Assembly (NCBI GenBank): GCA_902623195.1
Contig: CACNSV010000004.1
Coordinates: forward strand, 1-64,000
DNA length: 64,000 nt
Direction of reading: 5' to 3'
Source: an uncultured Prochlorococcus sp.
GTDB taxonomy: Bacteria; Cyanobacteriota; Cyanobacteriia; PCC-6307; Cyanobiaceae
Program-made: the position numbers and the translations under genes
Shown: positions 1 to 11,546 of the stretch, one piece after another
Numbering within the stretch: the first letter of the stretch is position 1
Layout of the letters: every line of letters starts with the position of its first letter
Notes under the pieces: model-generated
Database searches by the model: none
What the model was told of the DNA's origin: nothing
Seen by the model: the letters and a program-made list of their open reading frames with translations, nothing else

Positions 1-2
1 TA

Positions 3-800
3 AATGCGCTACAAATAATTGCTCAATATATAAGAATAAAAAATGGAACGAGCACCAGCAAAGCTCCCAGAACAATAATTTTTGGTGGAAAAGCTGCTCC
101 TGGTTATTTTATGGCAAAATTAATGATCAGATTTATTAATGGCATTGCAGATGTAGTTAATTCTGATCCTGATATGGATGGTTTATTAAGGGTGGTCTTT
201 TTACCAGACTATAATGTAAAACTTGGTGAAATAGTTTACCCTGCAACTGATTTGTCAGAGCAAATTTCAACGGCTGGTAAGGAAGCTTCTGGTACCGGTA
301 ATATGAAATTCGCCATGAATGGCGCACTAACAATCGGCACACTTGATGGGGCAAATGTTGAATTAAGAGAATTGGTAAAACCTGAAAACTTTTTCTTGTT
401 CGGAAAAACCGAAAGTGAAATCATGAAATTGAAAAACAAAGGATATAATCCGCAAAGCTTCATTAAAAATTCTAGTGAATTAAAAGAAGTTCTTAGACTT
501 ATAGATATTGGTCATTTTAGTAATGGAGATAAAGAATTATTTAAGCCTTTACTTAATAGCCTTACAGGTATAGATCCCTTTTTTGTGATGGCAGATTTTG
601 AAGATTATTTAAATACGCAAGATATAGTTAGTAAGGCTTGGAATGATAAAAAGAAGTGGAATAAAATGGCTTTATTAAATACAGCTAGATCAGGATATTT
701 TTCTTCTGATAGAGCAATCAGAGAATATTGTGATTCAATTTGGAAAGTCGAGCCAATGCCGGTTGATATCACATGTGATATTGAAGAACTAACCAATTAA
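3..800 (+). CDS. glgP: Glycogen/starch phosphorylase, C-terminal part (5' end outside window)
   Basis: Frame open from base 3; NALQIIAQYI...TIIFGGKAAPGYFMAKLMIRFINGIADVVN...KASGTGNMKFAMNGALTIGTLDGANVEL is the PLP-binding region of glycogen phosphorylase. Confidence 0.95.
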   Translation, partial: NALQIIAQYIRIKNGTSTSKAPRTIIFGGKAAPGYFMAKLMIRFINGIADVVNSDPDMDGLLRVVFLPDYNVKLGEIVYPATDLSEQISTAGKEASGTGNMKFAMNGALTIGTLDGANVELRELVKPENFFLFGKTESEIMKLKNKGYNPQSFIKNSSELKEVLRLIDIGHFSNGDKELFKPLLNSLTGIDPFFVMADFEDYLNTQDIVSKAWNDKKKWNKMALLNTARSGYFSSDRAIREYCDSIWKVEPMPVDITCDIEELTN

Positions 801-1249
801 TTCTTTTTATCTGGAAAATCAGGAGTCTGATGAAATAATCTATTTAAAATTAATCTATCGATATTAAGTGGATCAGGAGCAATTACTCCAGCTATTTCTT
901 TAAATTCAGTCTCAATTTTATCTGAAACTTTTATTCCAAAGATACGTTCCATCAAAGCTTCAATCGAGTACAAATATGCATTGATATTTTCAAGTTCACT
1001 TATTGAATCTTCTAGTTCTGCTTTAGTGTAGATATTTCTTTCTTCGTAATATTCATCTCCCTTATCATCTAGGCAAGCCATTTTATTTTGTAATTCTTCC
1101 GTTACTTTTCCGCAAAGGGTTCTAAAAGATTGAATCGATGCCCAATTAAGTTCCTGTTGCTGTTTAAGAGTAGGAAATTCTCTTATTAATCGATCATGCT
1201 CTCTATAAAATCTTTGGCAATCTGAGCATTGGCATGGTTCTTCTGTCAC
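797..1249 (-). CDS. Conserved hypothetical protein
   Basis: 150-aa ORF in a tightly packed region; 4-bp convergent overlap with glgP. Confidence 0.7.
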   Translation of the reverse strand: MTEEPCQCSDCQRFYREHDRLIREFPTLKQQQELNWASIQSFRTLCGKVTEELQNKMACLDDKGDEYYEERNIYTKAELEDSISELENINAYLYSIEALMERIFGIKVSDKIETEFKEIAGVIAPDPLNIDRLILNRLFHQTPDFPDKKN

Positions 1250-1285
1250 ACGAGTTATTTAAAACTATTTATATAATCGCATTAA

Positions 1286-1615
1286 TTATGCACTTATAGT
1301 TGGGCCATCAAATAAATCTTCATTTTCATCTATAGAATCAGGACTTTCTGGTAAAGGTATTTCAATACTCGTAACTAAATTAATAACATCCCTTAAACGC
1401 ATCGAATCTGCAAACCAACCCATAGCTTGTTCTGCGTCTCCACGCTTTTCAGCATCATTAGCTTGATCTTCATGGGCCTCTGCTAACAAAGCGAGCCAAC
1501 AAAGGCATCTTGCTTGAACGATCGAAAGATCTAGATCATTAGGTTGAGATTTCGCAATACGTTCATGCTCTTGTTGAACTAAGAGCTTTAAACGCATATC
1601 ATGTAGCTTTGCCAT
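1286..1615 (-). CDS. Conserved hypothetical protein (cyanobacterial type)
   Basis: 109-aa ORF filling the gap between the upstream ORF and the tRNA. Confidence 0.7.
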   Translation of the reverse strand: MAKLHDMRLKLLVQQEHERIAKSQPNDLDLSIVQARCLCWLALLAEAHEDQANDAEKRGDAEQAMGWFADSMRLRDVINLVTSIEIPLPESPDSIDENEDLFDGPTISA

Positions 1616-1695
1616 AAAAGCTTAATTACTATCTATACGCTAGCTAGAGAGTGGCAAATTTGCACATATACTAAATATAGTTTAGTAACTTTTAC

Positions 1696-1768
<73 letters not shown>

Positions 1769-1807
1769 ACTAGATGTTTTTTTTAATAATAGGTATTATG
1801 CTAAATA

Positions 1808-2187
1808 AAAGCAGGAGAGGTAATCGCAAAATAGTTTTATTTTGGAAACAAAATAAAACTATTTTGAGGAAAGTCCGGGCTCCCACATGGCCAGGCTCGC
1901 TGGGTAATTCCCAGTACGGGAAACCGTGAGGATAGTGCCACAGAAACATACCGCCTAATGCTCGATCAGCATGGTAAGGGTGCAAGGGTGCGGTAAGAGC
2001 GCACCAGTAATATCGAGAGATATTAGCTAGGTAAACCCCGGCTGGGTGCAAGGCTAAGAAGATTTGATGGCCATTATTAATTCTTCTTTAAAGTGCCGCT
2101 TGAGGCTGAGAAGTAATTCCAGTCCTAGATAGATGATTGCCCACCTTTTTCTAAAGGTGAACAGAACCCGGCTTATGACCTGCTTTT
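1808..2187 (+). ncRNA. rnpB: RNase P RNA (bacterial type A)
   Basis: Terminal pairing AAAGCAGG/CCTGCTTT; conserved GAGGAAAGTCCGGGCTCCC, ACAGAAACATACCGCC, GGTAAACCCCGGCTGGGTGCAAG and AACAGAACCCGGCTTATGACCTGCTTT. Confidence 0.95.
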
Positions 2188-2220
2188 ACTATTAATTTTC
2201 TAGTTAATAAAGCAAAATCA

Positions 2221-2958
2221 ATGGATAAAAAGAGAGTCGAAGATATAGTTAATTTTTTAAAATCTTTAAACATTAATTCAGTTAAATTTAACCAAATACT
2301 CATAACAAATAACCTAGCAAAACTAAGTATTATTAATGAAGCTCTTACACACTCATCAATGAGCAAAAAGATAAACCATGAAAAATTAGAATTTCTTGGA
2401 GATGCTGTTTTAAGACTATCTGCATCTGAATTTATTGAAAATAATTTCCAAAGGTTAGACGTAGGAGAGAGATCTGAACTAAGAGCACAAATTGTAAGTG
2501 ATGAATGGTTAGCAAAATTTGGAAAATTAATTCATTTAGAAAGAATAATAATTATCGGACCAAAAGCTTTGGGAGATAGTTCTTCAAAAGATACAATTAT
2601 CGCAGAAATTACTGAAGCTCTTATTGGCGCCTTTTATAAATGCTTTAGTTCAGCAAAAGAAATAAATTTGTGGCTGGATAAATATTGGTTAAAAGATTCG
2701 AAACTAATACTTGATTCACCATGCAAATTTAACGCAAAATCTAAGTTACAAGAATGGTGTCAAAGTAAATCTATAAATTTGCCTATTTATAAGATTACTG
2801 AGACTTCAAAAACTCATGGTGATCAAAAAAGATTTTATTGTGAGGTTTTTATCAAAGATAAATTATACGCTACTTCTTATGGGCCATCTCATAAAAAAGC
2901 TGAGAAGATTGCCGCCTCAAAAGCAATTGAATTTATAATGAGAACTAATATTGATTAA
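2221..2958 (+). CDS. rnc: Ribonuclease III
   Basis: ALTHSSMSKKINHEKLEFLGDAVLRLSASEF signature and C-terminal dsRBD (KSKLQEWCQSK...KKAEKIAASKAIEF). Confidence 0.93.
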   Translation: MDKKRVEDIVNFLKSLNINSVKFNQILITNNLAKLSIINEALTHSSMSKKINHEKLEFLGDAVLRLSASEFIENNFQRLDVGERSELRAQIVSDEWLAKFGKLIHLERIIIIGPKALGDSSSKDTIIAEITEALIGAFYKCFSSAKEINLWLDKYWLKDSKLILDSPCKFNAKSKLQEWCQSKSINLPIYKITETSKTHGDQKRFYCEVFIKDKLYATSYGPSHKKAEKIAASKAIEFIMRTNID

Positions 2959-2959
2959 T

Positions 2960-3145
2960 TTACACTAGTTCCAAATGTTGTAAAGAAAAAGTTATTAGCT
3001 TATCCCAATTACCGCCTTCAAACAGGACTGCAGCTTTCTTTCTTGTTACCCTTTGAACAAAACCTTTATATCCTTTATAAATTGAATTTTCATCTTTAAC
3101 TTTCACTATTGAGCCAGGTAATATTGGTTTTGAACTATTATCCAT
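2960..3145 (-). CDS. ndhS: NDH-1 subunit S (SH3-like)
   Basis: 61 aa; PGSIVKVKDENSIYKGYKGFVQRVTRKKAAVLFEGGNWDKLITFSLQHLELV resembles cyanobacterial NdhS. Confidence 0.75.
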   Translation of the reverse strand: MDNSSKPILPGSIVKVKDENSIYKGYKGFVQRVTRKKAAVLFEGGNWDKLITFSLQHLELV

Positions 3146-3174
3146 AGTAATTTCTATTCACTTGTTTACATAAT

Positions 3175-3714
3175 ATGACAGAAAATAAGGATTGGTTAGT
3201 AATTGGTATTATTACTTCTTCTCATGGAGTAGAAGGGAAATTAAATATTAGATCTTTAAGTGATTTTAGAGAAAGATTTACCCAGCCAGGTAAAAGATGG
3301 ATACAAAAAGATAATGAAGAACCTATCCCCTACAATCTTATATCTGGAGTTCAAAAGCCAGGGAAGAGTTCATTCATCATCACTTTAGAAGGTATTAAAG
3401 ATAGAAATGAAGCAGATAATTTCAAACAATATAAATTACTTGTTAAAAGTGATGATATCCCAAAATTAAAAGATAATGAGTTTCATCTAAATCAACTAAT
3501 AGATTTAGATGTAAAATTAAATGTTAATAGTAAAATAAAAATTATTGGGACCGTAGTTGATTTAATAACAGAAAACAGCAATCTAATTGTTGTTAGATTA
3601 AATCACAATAATAAAAATGTCTTAATACCGTTTGTCAAAGAGATTGTGACAAATATAGACAGAAAAAATAAGTATTTAATTATTGATCCTCCAAAAGGAT
3701 TGTTAGATCTATAA
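3175..3714 (+). CDS. rimM: 16S rRNA processing protein RimM
   Basis: WLVIGIITSSHGVEGKLNIRSLSDFRERF and C-terminal PRC-barrel-like part. Confidence 0.9.
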   Translation: MTENKDWLVIGIITSSHGVEGKLNIRSLSDFRERFTQPGKRWIQKDNEEPIPYNLISGVQKPGKSSFIITLEGIKDRNEADNFKQYKLLVKSDDIPKLKDNEFHLNQLIDLDVKLNVNSKIKIIGTVVDLITENSNLIVVRLNHNNKNVLIPFVKEIVTNIDRKNKYLIIDPPKGLLDL

Positions 3715-3744
3715 ATTTGTCATCTTTTTACAGAAAACTCAGTT

Positions 3745-5637
3745 TCACTCTACAGTGACGCTCTTAGCAAGGTTCCTTGGTTGATCAACATCAAGTCCTC
3801 TATGAGCTGCAATGTGATAACTTAAAAGTTGCATTGGTATAACTGTCAATAATGGAGATATCCATTCATCTGTTAAGGGTAAAGGTATTAAATAATCAAA
3901 AATTTCGGTGCCCTCACATTCTGGAGCAATACCCACTAAATAAGAATCTCTTGCTTTAGCTTCTTGTGCATTACTAATAACTTTTTCAAAGACATTACCA
4001 GGAGTAGCAATTGATATAACTGGAACTTTCTTTTCTAATAAAGCGATTGGTCCATGTTTCATTTCTCCAGCTGGATAACCCGCAGCATGAATATAACTTA
4101 TCTCCTTTAGTTTGAGAGCTCCTTCTAAAGCGATAGGATAATTAATACCTCTTCCAAGAAAAATTACATCTTTTATATTCGAAAAATTATGAGCTAGTTC
4201 TTCAGCAATTTTATTATGGCTATAAATTAAATCCTCCAGAAGTGGAGGTACTTTAATCAAATTTGAAATCAAATTATCAATTTCCTCACGTTTTTTAGTT
4301 TTTCTTACTTGTGCAAATGTTATTGCTAAGCCATAAAAAGATAATAATTGACCAAAAAAAGTTTTTGTAGCGGCAACTCCAATTTCTACACCAGCTGATA
4401 TATCAATGACGTTTGGAATAAGTCTTGAAATTGAACTATCTAGTCTATTTGTTATTGCAATAAGGTTTGGTTTATAAGAATCTTTCCCTGAAGAGTCTCT
4501 CCTTTTAATTTCCATATTTAGAGCAGCAAGTGTATCAGCTGTTTCTCCTGATTGAGTTATGCCAATAGTTAGAATATTAGGAGATAAAGGTGGAGGAGAA
4601 TATCTAAATTCACTTGCATAAAAAACACTTGTGGGTATACCCGAGTATTGTTCGAGTAAATAGCTCCCTACTAAAGCAGCATGTCTACTTGTTCCACATG
4701 CAAGAATTTGTATTTGATCTATATTTTTTAAAAAATCAATATCAAATGAATATTTTATAGATGTAAATGAAGATCCAGCATTTCCTAAAAATTGTTTTAT
4801 CCAATTTTTTGCAATCTGAGGTTGATCATAAATCTCCTTAAGCATATAGTGTTTGAAATGCTTTTTATCAACTATCTGTTCTGATAATTTTAAAGAGATT
4901 GGATTCCTAAATTGTCTTTCATTTTCTGAATTATAAATTTCAATACCTAATGGTGTTAATAAAGCTATCTCTTCATCTTCCATAGGCAGAATAGTATTTG
5001 TAATATTTATAATTGCAGGCGTATCACTAGCACATACAAATTCACCTTCGCCTAAACCAATAATTAATGGTGCCTGCTTTCTTGCAACAACCAGTGAATC
5101 TGGAGAGTCGGACCATATAACTGCAAGAGCATAAGCACCTTCAAGATCAGAAATAACATTCCTTACAGCTATAAGTAAGGTGGTTCCATTATTTTTTAAG
5201 TTAAGCTTACTAAGGTTGTGTAATTCTTTTTGTATTAAATGAGGTATAACCTCTGTATCTGTGTCAGAGGTAAAGACGATTCCTTCTGATTCTAATTTTG
5301 TTTTTAATTCTAAGTAATTTTCTATAATTCCATTCTGAACAACTGCAACTTTTTCATTCGAATCACAATGAGGGTGCGCGTTTTTTATAACTGGTTTTCC
5401 ATGAGTAGCCCAACGAGTATGACCAATACCTAATGAACCTGAAATAATATTTTTATCTAATTTTTGTTTAAGGTTTTTTAGTTTTCCCTCTTCTTTATGA
5501 CAAATTAATTTTTTATTATCTGAATCTATTACAGCGATTCCTGCGGAATCATAGCCTCTATATTCAAGTTTTTCTAAACCTTCAACTAGTAAAGGTAAAG
5601 CTTGTCTATAGCCTGTAACTGCTACTATGCCACACAT
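3745..5637 (-). CDS. glmS: Glucosamine-fructose-6-phosphate aminotransferase
   Basis: MCGIVAVTGYRQA N-terminal Cys; GHTRWATHG; SIS domains; C-terminal DVDQPRNLAKSVTVE. Confidence 0.97.
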   Translation of the reverse strand: MCGIVAVTGYRQALPLLVEGLEKLEYRGYDSAGIAVIDSDNKKLICHKEEGKLKNLKQKLDKNIISGSLGIGHTRWATHGKPVIKNAHPHCDSNEKVAVVQNGIIENYLELKTKLESEGIVFTSDTDTEVIPHLIQKELHNLSKLNLKNNGTTLLIAVRNVISDLEGAYALAVIWSDSPDSLVVARKQAPLIIGLGEGEFVCASDTPAIINITNTILPMEDEEIALLTPLGIEIYNSENERQFRNPISLKLSEQIVDKKHFKHYMLKEIYDQPQIAKNWIKQFLGNAGSSFTSIKYSFDIDFLKNIDQIQILACGTSRHAALVGSYLLEQYSGIPTSVFYASEFRYSPPPLSPNILTIGITQSGETADTLAALNMEIKRRDSSGKDSYKPNLIAITNRLDSSISRLIPNVIDISAGVEIGVAATKTFFGQLLSFYGLAITFAQVRKTKKREEIDNLISNLIKVPPLLEDLIYSHNKIAEELAHNFSNIKDVIFLGRGINYPIALEGALKLKEISYIHAAGYPAGEMKHGPIALLEKKVPVISIATPGNVFEKVISNAQEAKARDSYLVGIAPECEGTEIFDYLIPLPLTDEWISPLLTVIPMQLLSYHIAAHRGLDVDQPRNLAKSVTVE

Positions 5638-5714
5638 AAAATTTTATTTTAACTTAATAGAAATATATTGATTAGAATTATAATGTGGACTGTATGAAAA
5701 CTGCACTAACAGTT

Positions 5715-6023
<309 letters not shown>

Positions 6024-6034
6024 TTAATAAGAAT

Positions 6035-6064
6035 AGTGTCGTAAATCTTAACCGCGTGTTACAT
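6035..6064 (-). pseudogene. psaC 5'-end relic
   Basis: Reverse complement ATG TAA CAC GCG GTT AAG ATT TAC GAC ACT aligns 25/30 with psaC codons 1-10 (ATG TCA CAC GCA GTT AAA ATT TAT GAC ACA). Confidence 0.8.
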
Positions 6065-6193
6065 AAAAATTTGCCCTAGCAGCCTTTTTTTAATAATATT
6101 ACTAACAATCAAACAAAATATTTAAGATATGCTTCACTCTTGTTAACTCAAGGTCATACAATCTTAAAGAATAATTCTGTTTATTTAATAACT

Positions 6194-6436
6194 ATGTCTC
6201 AAGAAGAAATTTTCCAAAAAGTTCAAGCAATTGTTGCAGAACAACTAAGTGTAGAATCAGGTGAAGTAAAATCTGCCTCTAACTTTCAAAATGATCTTGG
6301 TGCAGATTCCTTAGATACTGTTGAATTAGTAATGGCTTTAGAGGAGGCTTTTGATATAGAGATTCCTGATGAAGCCGCAGAAGGTATCGCTACAGTTGGA
6401 GATGCTGTTAAATTTATTGAAGAAAAAAAAGGTTAG
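6194..6436 (+). CDS. acpP: Acyl carrier protein (start trimmed from ORF track)
   Basis: [21 protein letters not shown]...[33 protein letters not shown] phosphopantetheine site. Confidence 0.96.
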   Translation: MSQEEIFQKVQAIVAEQLSVESGEVKSASNFQNDLGADSLDTVELVMALEEAFDIEIPDEAAEGIATVGDAVKFIEEKKG

Positions 6437-6442
6437 TTAAGG

Positions 6443-7687
6443 ATGGGGAATTTCCATCGAGTAGTTATTACTGGAATTGGAGCAGTTACTCCAATAGGTA
6501 ATAGCATAGAAGAGTATTTACTCGGCCTTCAAAAAGGAGCAAATGGAGTTTCTAATATAACTTTATTTGACGCTGGCCTACATCCATGTAAATTTGCAGC
6601 AGAAGTAAAAAATCTTCAACTTGAAAATTTTATCGAGCCAAAAGAATCGAAAAGGTGGGATAGATTTTCGCAATTTGGAGTAATTGCAGCTAAACAAGCC
6701 TTTGATGATTCTGGTTTAGAAATCAATGAAAGAAATGCTTCTAGAATTGGAGTAATTATTGGCTCTGGTGTAGGAGGATTATTAACAATGGAAACTCAGG
6801 CACAAACTCTTAGTTATAAAGGACCAAAAAGAGTTAGCCCTTTTACAGTACCAATGATGATCCCTAATATGGCATCTGGCTTAGCTGCAATTGCATTAGG
6901 AGCTAAAGGTCCAAGTTCATCAGTTTCAACAGCATGTGCAGCGGGTTCAAATGCTATTGGAGACTCATTTAGATTATTACAACTTGGCAAAGCAGATGCG
7001 ATGATTTGTGGAGGAGCTGAAGCAAGCATCACACCACTTGGCGTTGCTGGTTTTGCGAGCGCTAAAGCTCTCTCTTTTAGGAACGATAGTCCTCAGACTG
7101 CAAGCAGGCCTTTTGACGCTGAGAGAGATGGGTTTGTAATTGGAGAAGGATCTGGCATCCTAATCTTAGAAACTCTGGAACATGCAAAAAATAGAGGTGC
7201 AAAAATATACGCTGAAATTGTTGGTTATGGAACAACTTGTGATGCGCATCATATAACTTCTCCTTCTCCTGGAGGTACAGGAGGAGCCGCAGCGATTAGC
7301 CTGGCATTAGAAGATGCTTCATTAGACATAGATAAAGTTGATTATATAAATGCCCATGGTACTAGTACTTCAGCAAACGATAGTAATGAAACATCAGCAA
7401 TAAAATCAATTTTTAAAGACAGATCATACCTTATTCCTGTAAGCTCTACTAAGTCGATGACTGGTCATCTTTTAGGAGGCTCAGGAGGAATAGAAGCTGT
7501 CGCTTGTGTCCTCTCTTTGACACATAATTTTATCCCTCCTACAATTAACTACGTTAATCGAGATCCAGCTTGCGATCTTGATTATGTACCAAACAATGCT
7601 AGAGATGCTCAAATTAAAGTAGCTCTTTCAAACTCCTTTGGCTTTGGTGGTCACAATGTTTGTCTTGCTTTTAGCAAACTTAAATAA
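6443..7687 (+). CDS. fabF: 3-oxoacyl-ACP synthase II
   Basis: VVITGIGAVTPIGN; VSTACAAGSNAIGDSFRLL; NAHGTSTSANDSNE; KSMTGHLLGGSGGIEA. Confidence 0.96.
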   Translation: MGNFHRVVITGIGAVTPIGNSIEEYLLGLQKGANGVSNITLFDAGLHPCKFAAEVKNLQLENFIEPKESKRWDRFSQFGVIAAKQAFDDSGLEINERNASRIGVIIGSGVGGLLTMETQAQTLSYKGPKRVSPFTVPMMIPNMASGLAAIALGAKGPSSSVSTACAAGSNAIGDSFRLLQLGKADAMICGGAEASITPLGVAGFASAKALSFRNDSPQTASRPFDAERDGFVIGEGSGILILETLEHAKNRGAKIYAEIVGYGTTCDAHHITSPSPGGTGGAAAISLALEDASLDIDKVDYINAHGTSTSANDSNETSAIKSIFKDRSYLIPVSSTKSMTGHLLGGSGGIEAVACVLSLTHNFIPPTINYVNRDPACDLDYVPNNARDAQIKVALSNSFGFGGHNVCLAFSKLK

Positions 7688-7729
7688 CAACAACAAAGCC
7701 CTTCTATTCAACTTACCTCAATTAAAACA

Positions 7730-9736
7730 ATGGTCTCTGCAACCGTTTCATTAGAATCACTCTGTGTAAATAGTATAAGAATGCTGGCTGTAGATGCAGT
7801 AAATAAATCTAATAGTGGACATCCTGGTCTCCCAATGGGTTGTGCTCCTATGGGTTATGCCTTGTGGCATAACATAATGAACCATAATCCAAATAATCCA
7901 AAATGGTTTAATAGGGATCGCTTTGTTTTATCCGCTGGGCATGGTTGTATGTTGCAATATGCTTTATTACATTTAACTGGATATAAATCAGTAACTATTG
8001 AAGATATAAAAGAATTTAGACAGTGGGGATCTAAGACACCCGGTCATCCTGAGACTTTTGAAACTGACGGAGTAGAAGTAACCACTGGTCCACTTGGGGC
8101 TGGTATATCAAACGCAGTAGGTTTAGCAATCGCAGAATCACACCTCGCTGCAAAATTTAATAAACCAAATTTTGATATTGTTGACCATTACACATATGTG
8201 ATTATGGGTGATGGATGTAATCAAGAAGGAATCGCTTCTGAAGCTTGTTCTCTAGCAGGACATCTGAAGCTAGGAAAATTAATAGCTTTATATGATGATA
8301 ATCAGATAACTATAGATGGGAGAACAGATGTATCTTTTACTGAAGATGTTCTAAAAAGATATGAGGCGTATGGATGGCACATACAACATGTAGAAGATGG
8401 TAATCATGATATTCAAGGAATAACAAAAGCTATTCAGGCTGCAAAATCAGTTAAAGATAAACCATCAATAATTAAGATTTCTACAACAATTGGATATGGA
8501 TCTCCCAATAAATCAGACACTGCAGGTATTCATGGAGCTGCTATCGGTCAAGAAGAAGCAGATTTAACAAGGAATTTCCTTCAGTGGGAATACCCTCCAT
8601 TTGTGATACCAAATGAAGTTTATGATCACTTCAGACAAGCGATAACAAAAGGCGAAGCCACTGAAAAGGATTGGAATCAAAAATTTGATGAATATAAAAG
8701 ATCATTTCCTCAAGAAGGAACAGAATTATCCAGAATGTTAAATGGAGAATTACCAGATAATTGGCATAAGGATTTACCGTCTTATACCCCAGCTGATAAG
8801 GGTTTAGCGACCAGAAAACACTCTCAGATCTGTTTAGGTTCTCTTGGACCAAATCTTCCAGAATTAATAGGTGGATCTGCTGACCTTACCCACTCAAACT
8901 ATACTGACATTAAAGGTGAAAGCGGATCTTTTCAAGCTCATTCTCCAGAAAAAAGATATTTGCATTTTGGAGTTAGGGAGCATGCCATGGCAGCCATATT
9001 GAATGGAATTGCCTACCATAATAGCGGTCTAATTCCTTATGGAGGAACATTTTTAGTTTTTGCAGATTATATGAGAGGTTCAATGAGATTATCAGCTCTA
9101 AGTGGATTAGGAGTAATTTATGTATTAACTCATGACTCAATTGGAGTAGGAGAAGATGGACCAACGCATCAGCCCGTAGAAACGATCCCTTCCCTTAGAG
9201 CTATGCCGAATATGCTTGTTCTAAGACCTGGTGATGGTAATGAAACAAGTGGAGCCTACAAAATTGCTATTCAAAATAGAAATAGGCCATCTGCTTTATG
9301 TTTAAGCCGCCAAGGAATGCCCAATCAAGAAAATACATCTATAGATAAAGTGGCATTAGGTGGATATATTGTTTCTGATTGTAAAGGAACTCCAGATGTC
9401 ATTTTCATAGGTACAGGAAGTGAGCTTAATTTGTGCATTGAAGCAAGTAAAGAAATATCTGCTTTTGGTAAAAAGACCCGAGTAGTTTCTATGCCTTGCG
9501 TTGAACTTTTCGAAGAACAAGATCCTTCATATAAAGAGAGTGTTCTACCAAGCAATGTGAAAAAACGAGTTATAGTAGAAGCTGCTCATTCCTTTGGATG
9601 GCATAAATATGTCGGTCTTGATGGAGCTTGCATTACTATGGACAGATTTGGAGCCTCTGCCCCTGGTGGAAAATGTCTTGAAAGTTTTGGTTTTACGGTT
9701 GAAAATGTAGTTAATAAAACAAAAGAAATTTTATAA
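7730..9736 (+). CDS. tkt: Transketolase
   Basis: [42 protein letters not shown] motif; [17 protein letters not shown]. Confidence 0.97.
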   Translation: MVSATVSLESLCVNSIRMLAVDAVNKSNSGHPGLPMGCAPMGYALWHNIMNHNPNNPKWFNRDRFVLSAGHGCMLQYALLHLTGYKSVTIEDIKEFRQWGSKTPGHPETFETDGVEVTTGPLGAGISNAVGLAIAESHLAAKFNKPNFDIVDHYTYVIMGDGCNQEGIASEACSLAGHLKLGKLIALYDDNQITIDGRTDVSFTEDVLKRYEAYGWHIQHVEDGNHDIQGITKAIQAAKSVKDKPSIIKISTTIGYGSPNKSDTAGIHGAAIGQEEADLTRNFLQWEYPPFVIPNEVYDHFRQAITKGEATEKDWNQKFDEYKRSFPQEGTELSRMLNGELPDNWHKDLPSYTPADKGLATRKHSQICLGSLGPNLPELIGGSADLTHSNYTDIKGESGSFQAHSPEKRYLHFGVREHAMAAILNGIAYHNSGLIPYGGTFLVFADYMRGSMRLSALSGLGVIYVLTHDSIGVGEDGPTHQPVETIPSLRAMPNMLVLRPGDGNETSGAYKIAIQNRNRPSALCLSRQGMPNQENTSIDKVALGGYIVSDCKGTPDVIFIGTGSELNLCIEASKEISAFGKKTRVVSMPCVELFEEQDPSYKESVLPSNVKKRVIVEAAHSFGWHKYVGLDGACITMDRFGASAPGGKCLESFGFTVENVVNKTKEIL

Positions 9737-9743
9737 TAATTAC

Positions 9744-11138
<1,395 letters not shown>

Positions 11139-11161
11139 TTATTACTAAAGTTTGATCATGA

Positions 11162-11246
11162 ATCCACTTTCCTTCGTCAGTTTTAACTGAATCAGGTTCA
11201 AAGGGTATGATCTCAGCTTGAAGAATTAATGTTCAAGCACCCCTAG
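11162..11246 (-). promoter_or_regulatory. TPP (THI-box) riboswitch upstream of thiC
   Basis: Reverse complement CTAGGGGTGCTTGAACATTAATTCTTCAAGCTGAGATCATACCCTTTGAACCTGATTCAGTTAAAACTGACGAAGGAAAGTGG contains the conserved CTGAGA, ACCCTTTGAACCTGAT and GAAGGAAAGTGG. Confidence 0.95.
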
Positions 11247-11320
11247 CATTAATTAATTAATAGCTATTTTTAATCAATAAAACATCCAAGAATTACTTAT
11301 TAGAGTAAAAAAATAAGATT

Positions 11321-11536
11321 TTATTTATTTTTTGAAAAATTCTTTATTTTATTTAGAATGTCTTCCCTATTAGTTTTTCTATTGAATTCTCTTTCAGCTA
11401 TTAAATAAATTCCAATAATGCCAATGGGTACATAAAAATGCTTCTTTCTATTTTCTCTAAAAGTTAATCCTAAAAAAGAAATTAATATCATTAAAGGAGT
11501 TATTAATGTGTAATAGTAATTATTTTTTGACTTCAT
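11321..11536 (-). CDS. Small hypothetical membrane protein
   Basis: 71 aa with two hydrophobic stretches. Confidence 0.55.
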   Translation of the reverse strand: MKSKNNYYYTLITPLMILISFLGLTFRENRKKHFYVPIGIIGIYLIAEREFNRKTNREDILNKIKNFSKNK

Positions 11537-11546
11537 TTTTATCTTT

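Noticed and set aside
1770-2051. 93-aa minus ORF
   Set aside because: Lies antisense within the RNase P RNA.
2151-2366. 71-aa minus ORF
   Set aside because: Antisense to the rnpB end and rnc; no recognisable features.
5638-5714. Possible glmS ribozyme
   Set aside because: No conserved glmS ribozyme core seen, and the gap is only 77 bp of AT-rich sequence.
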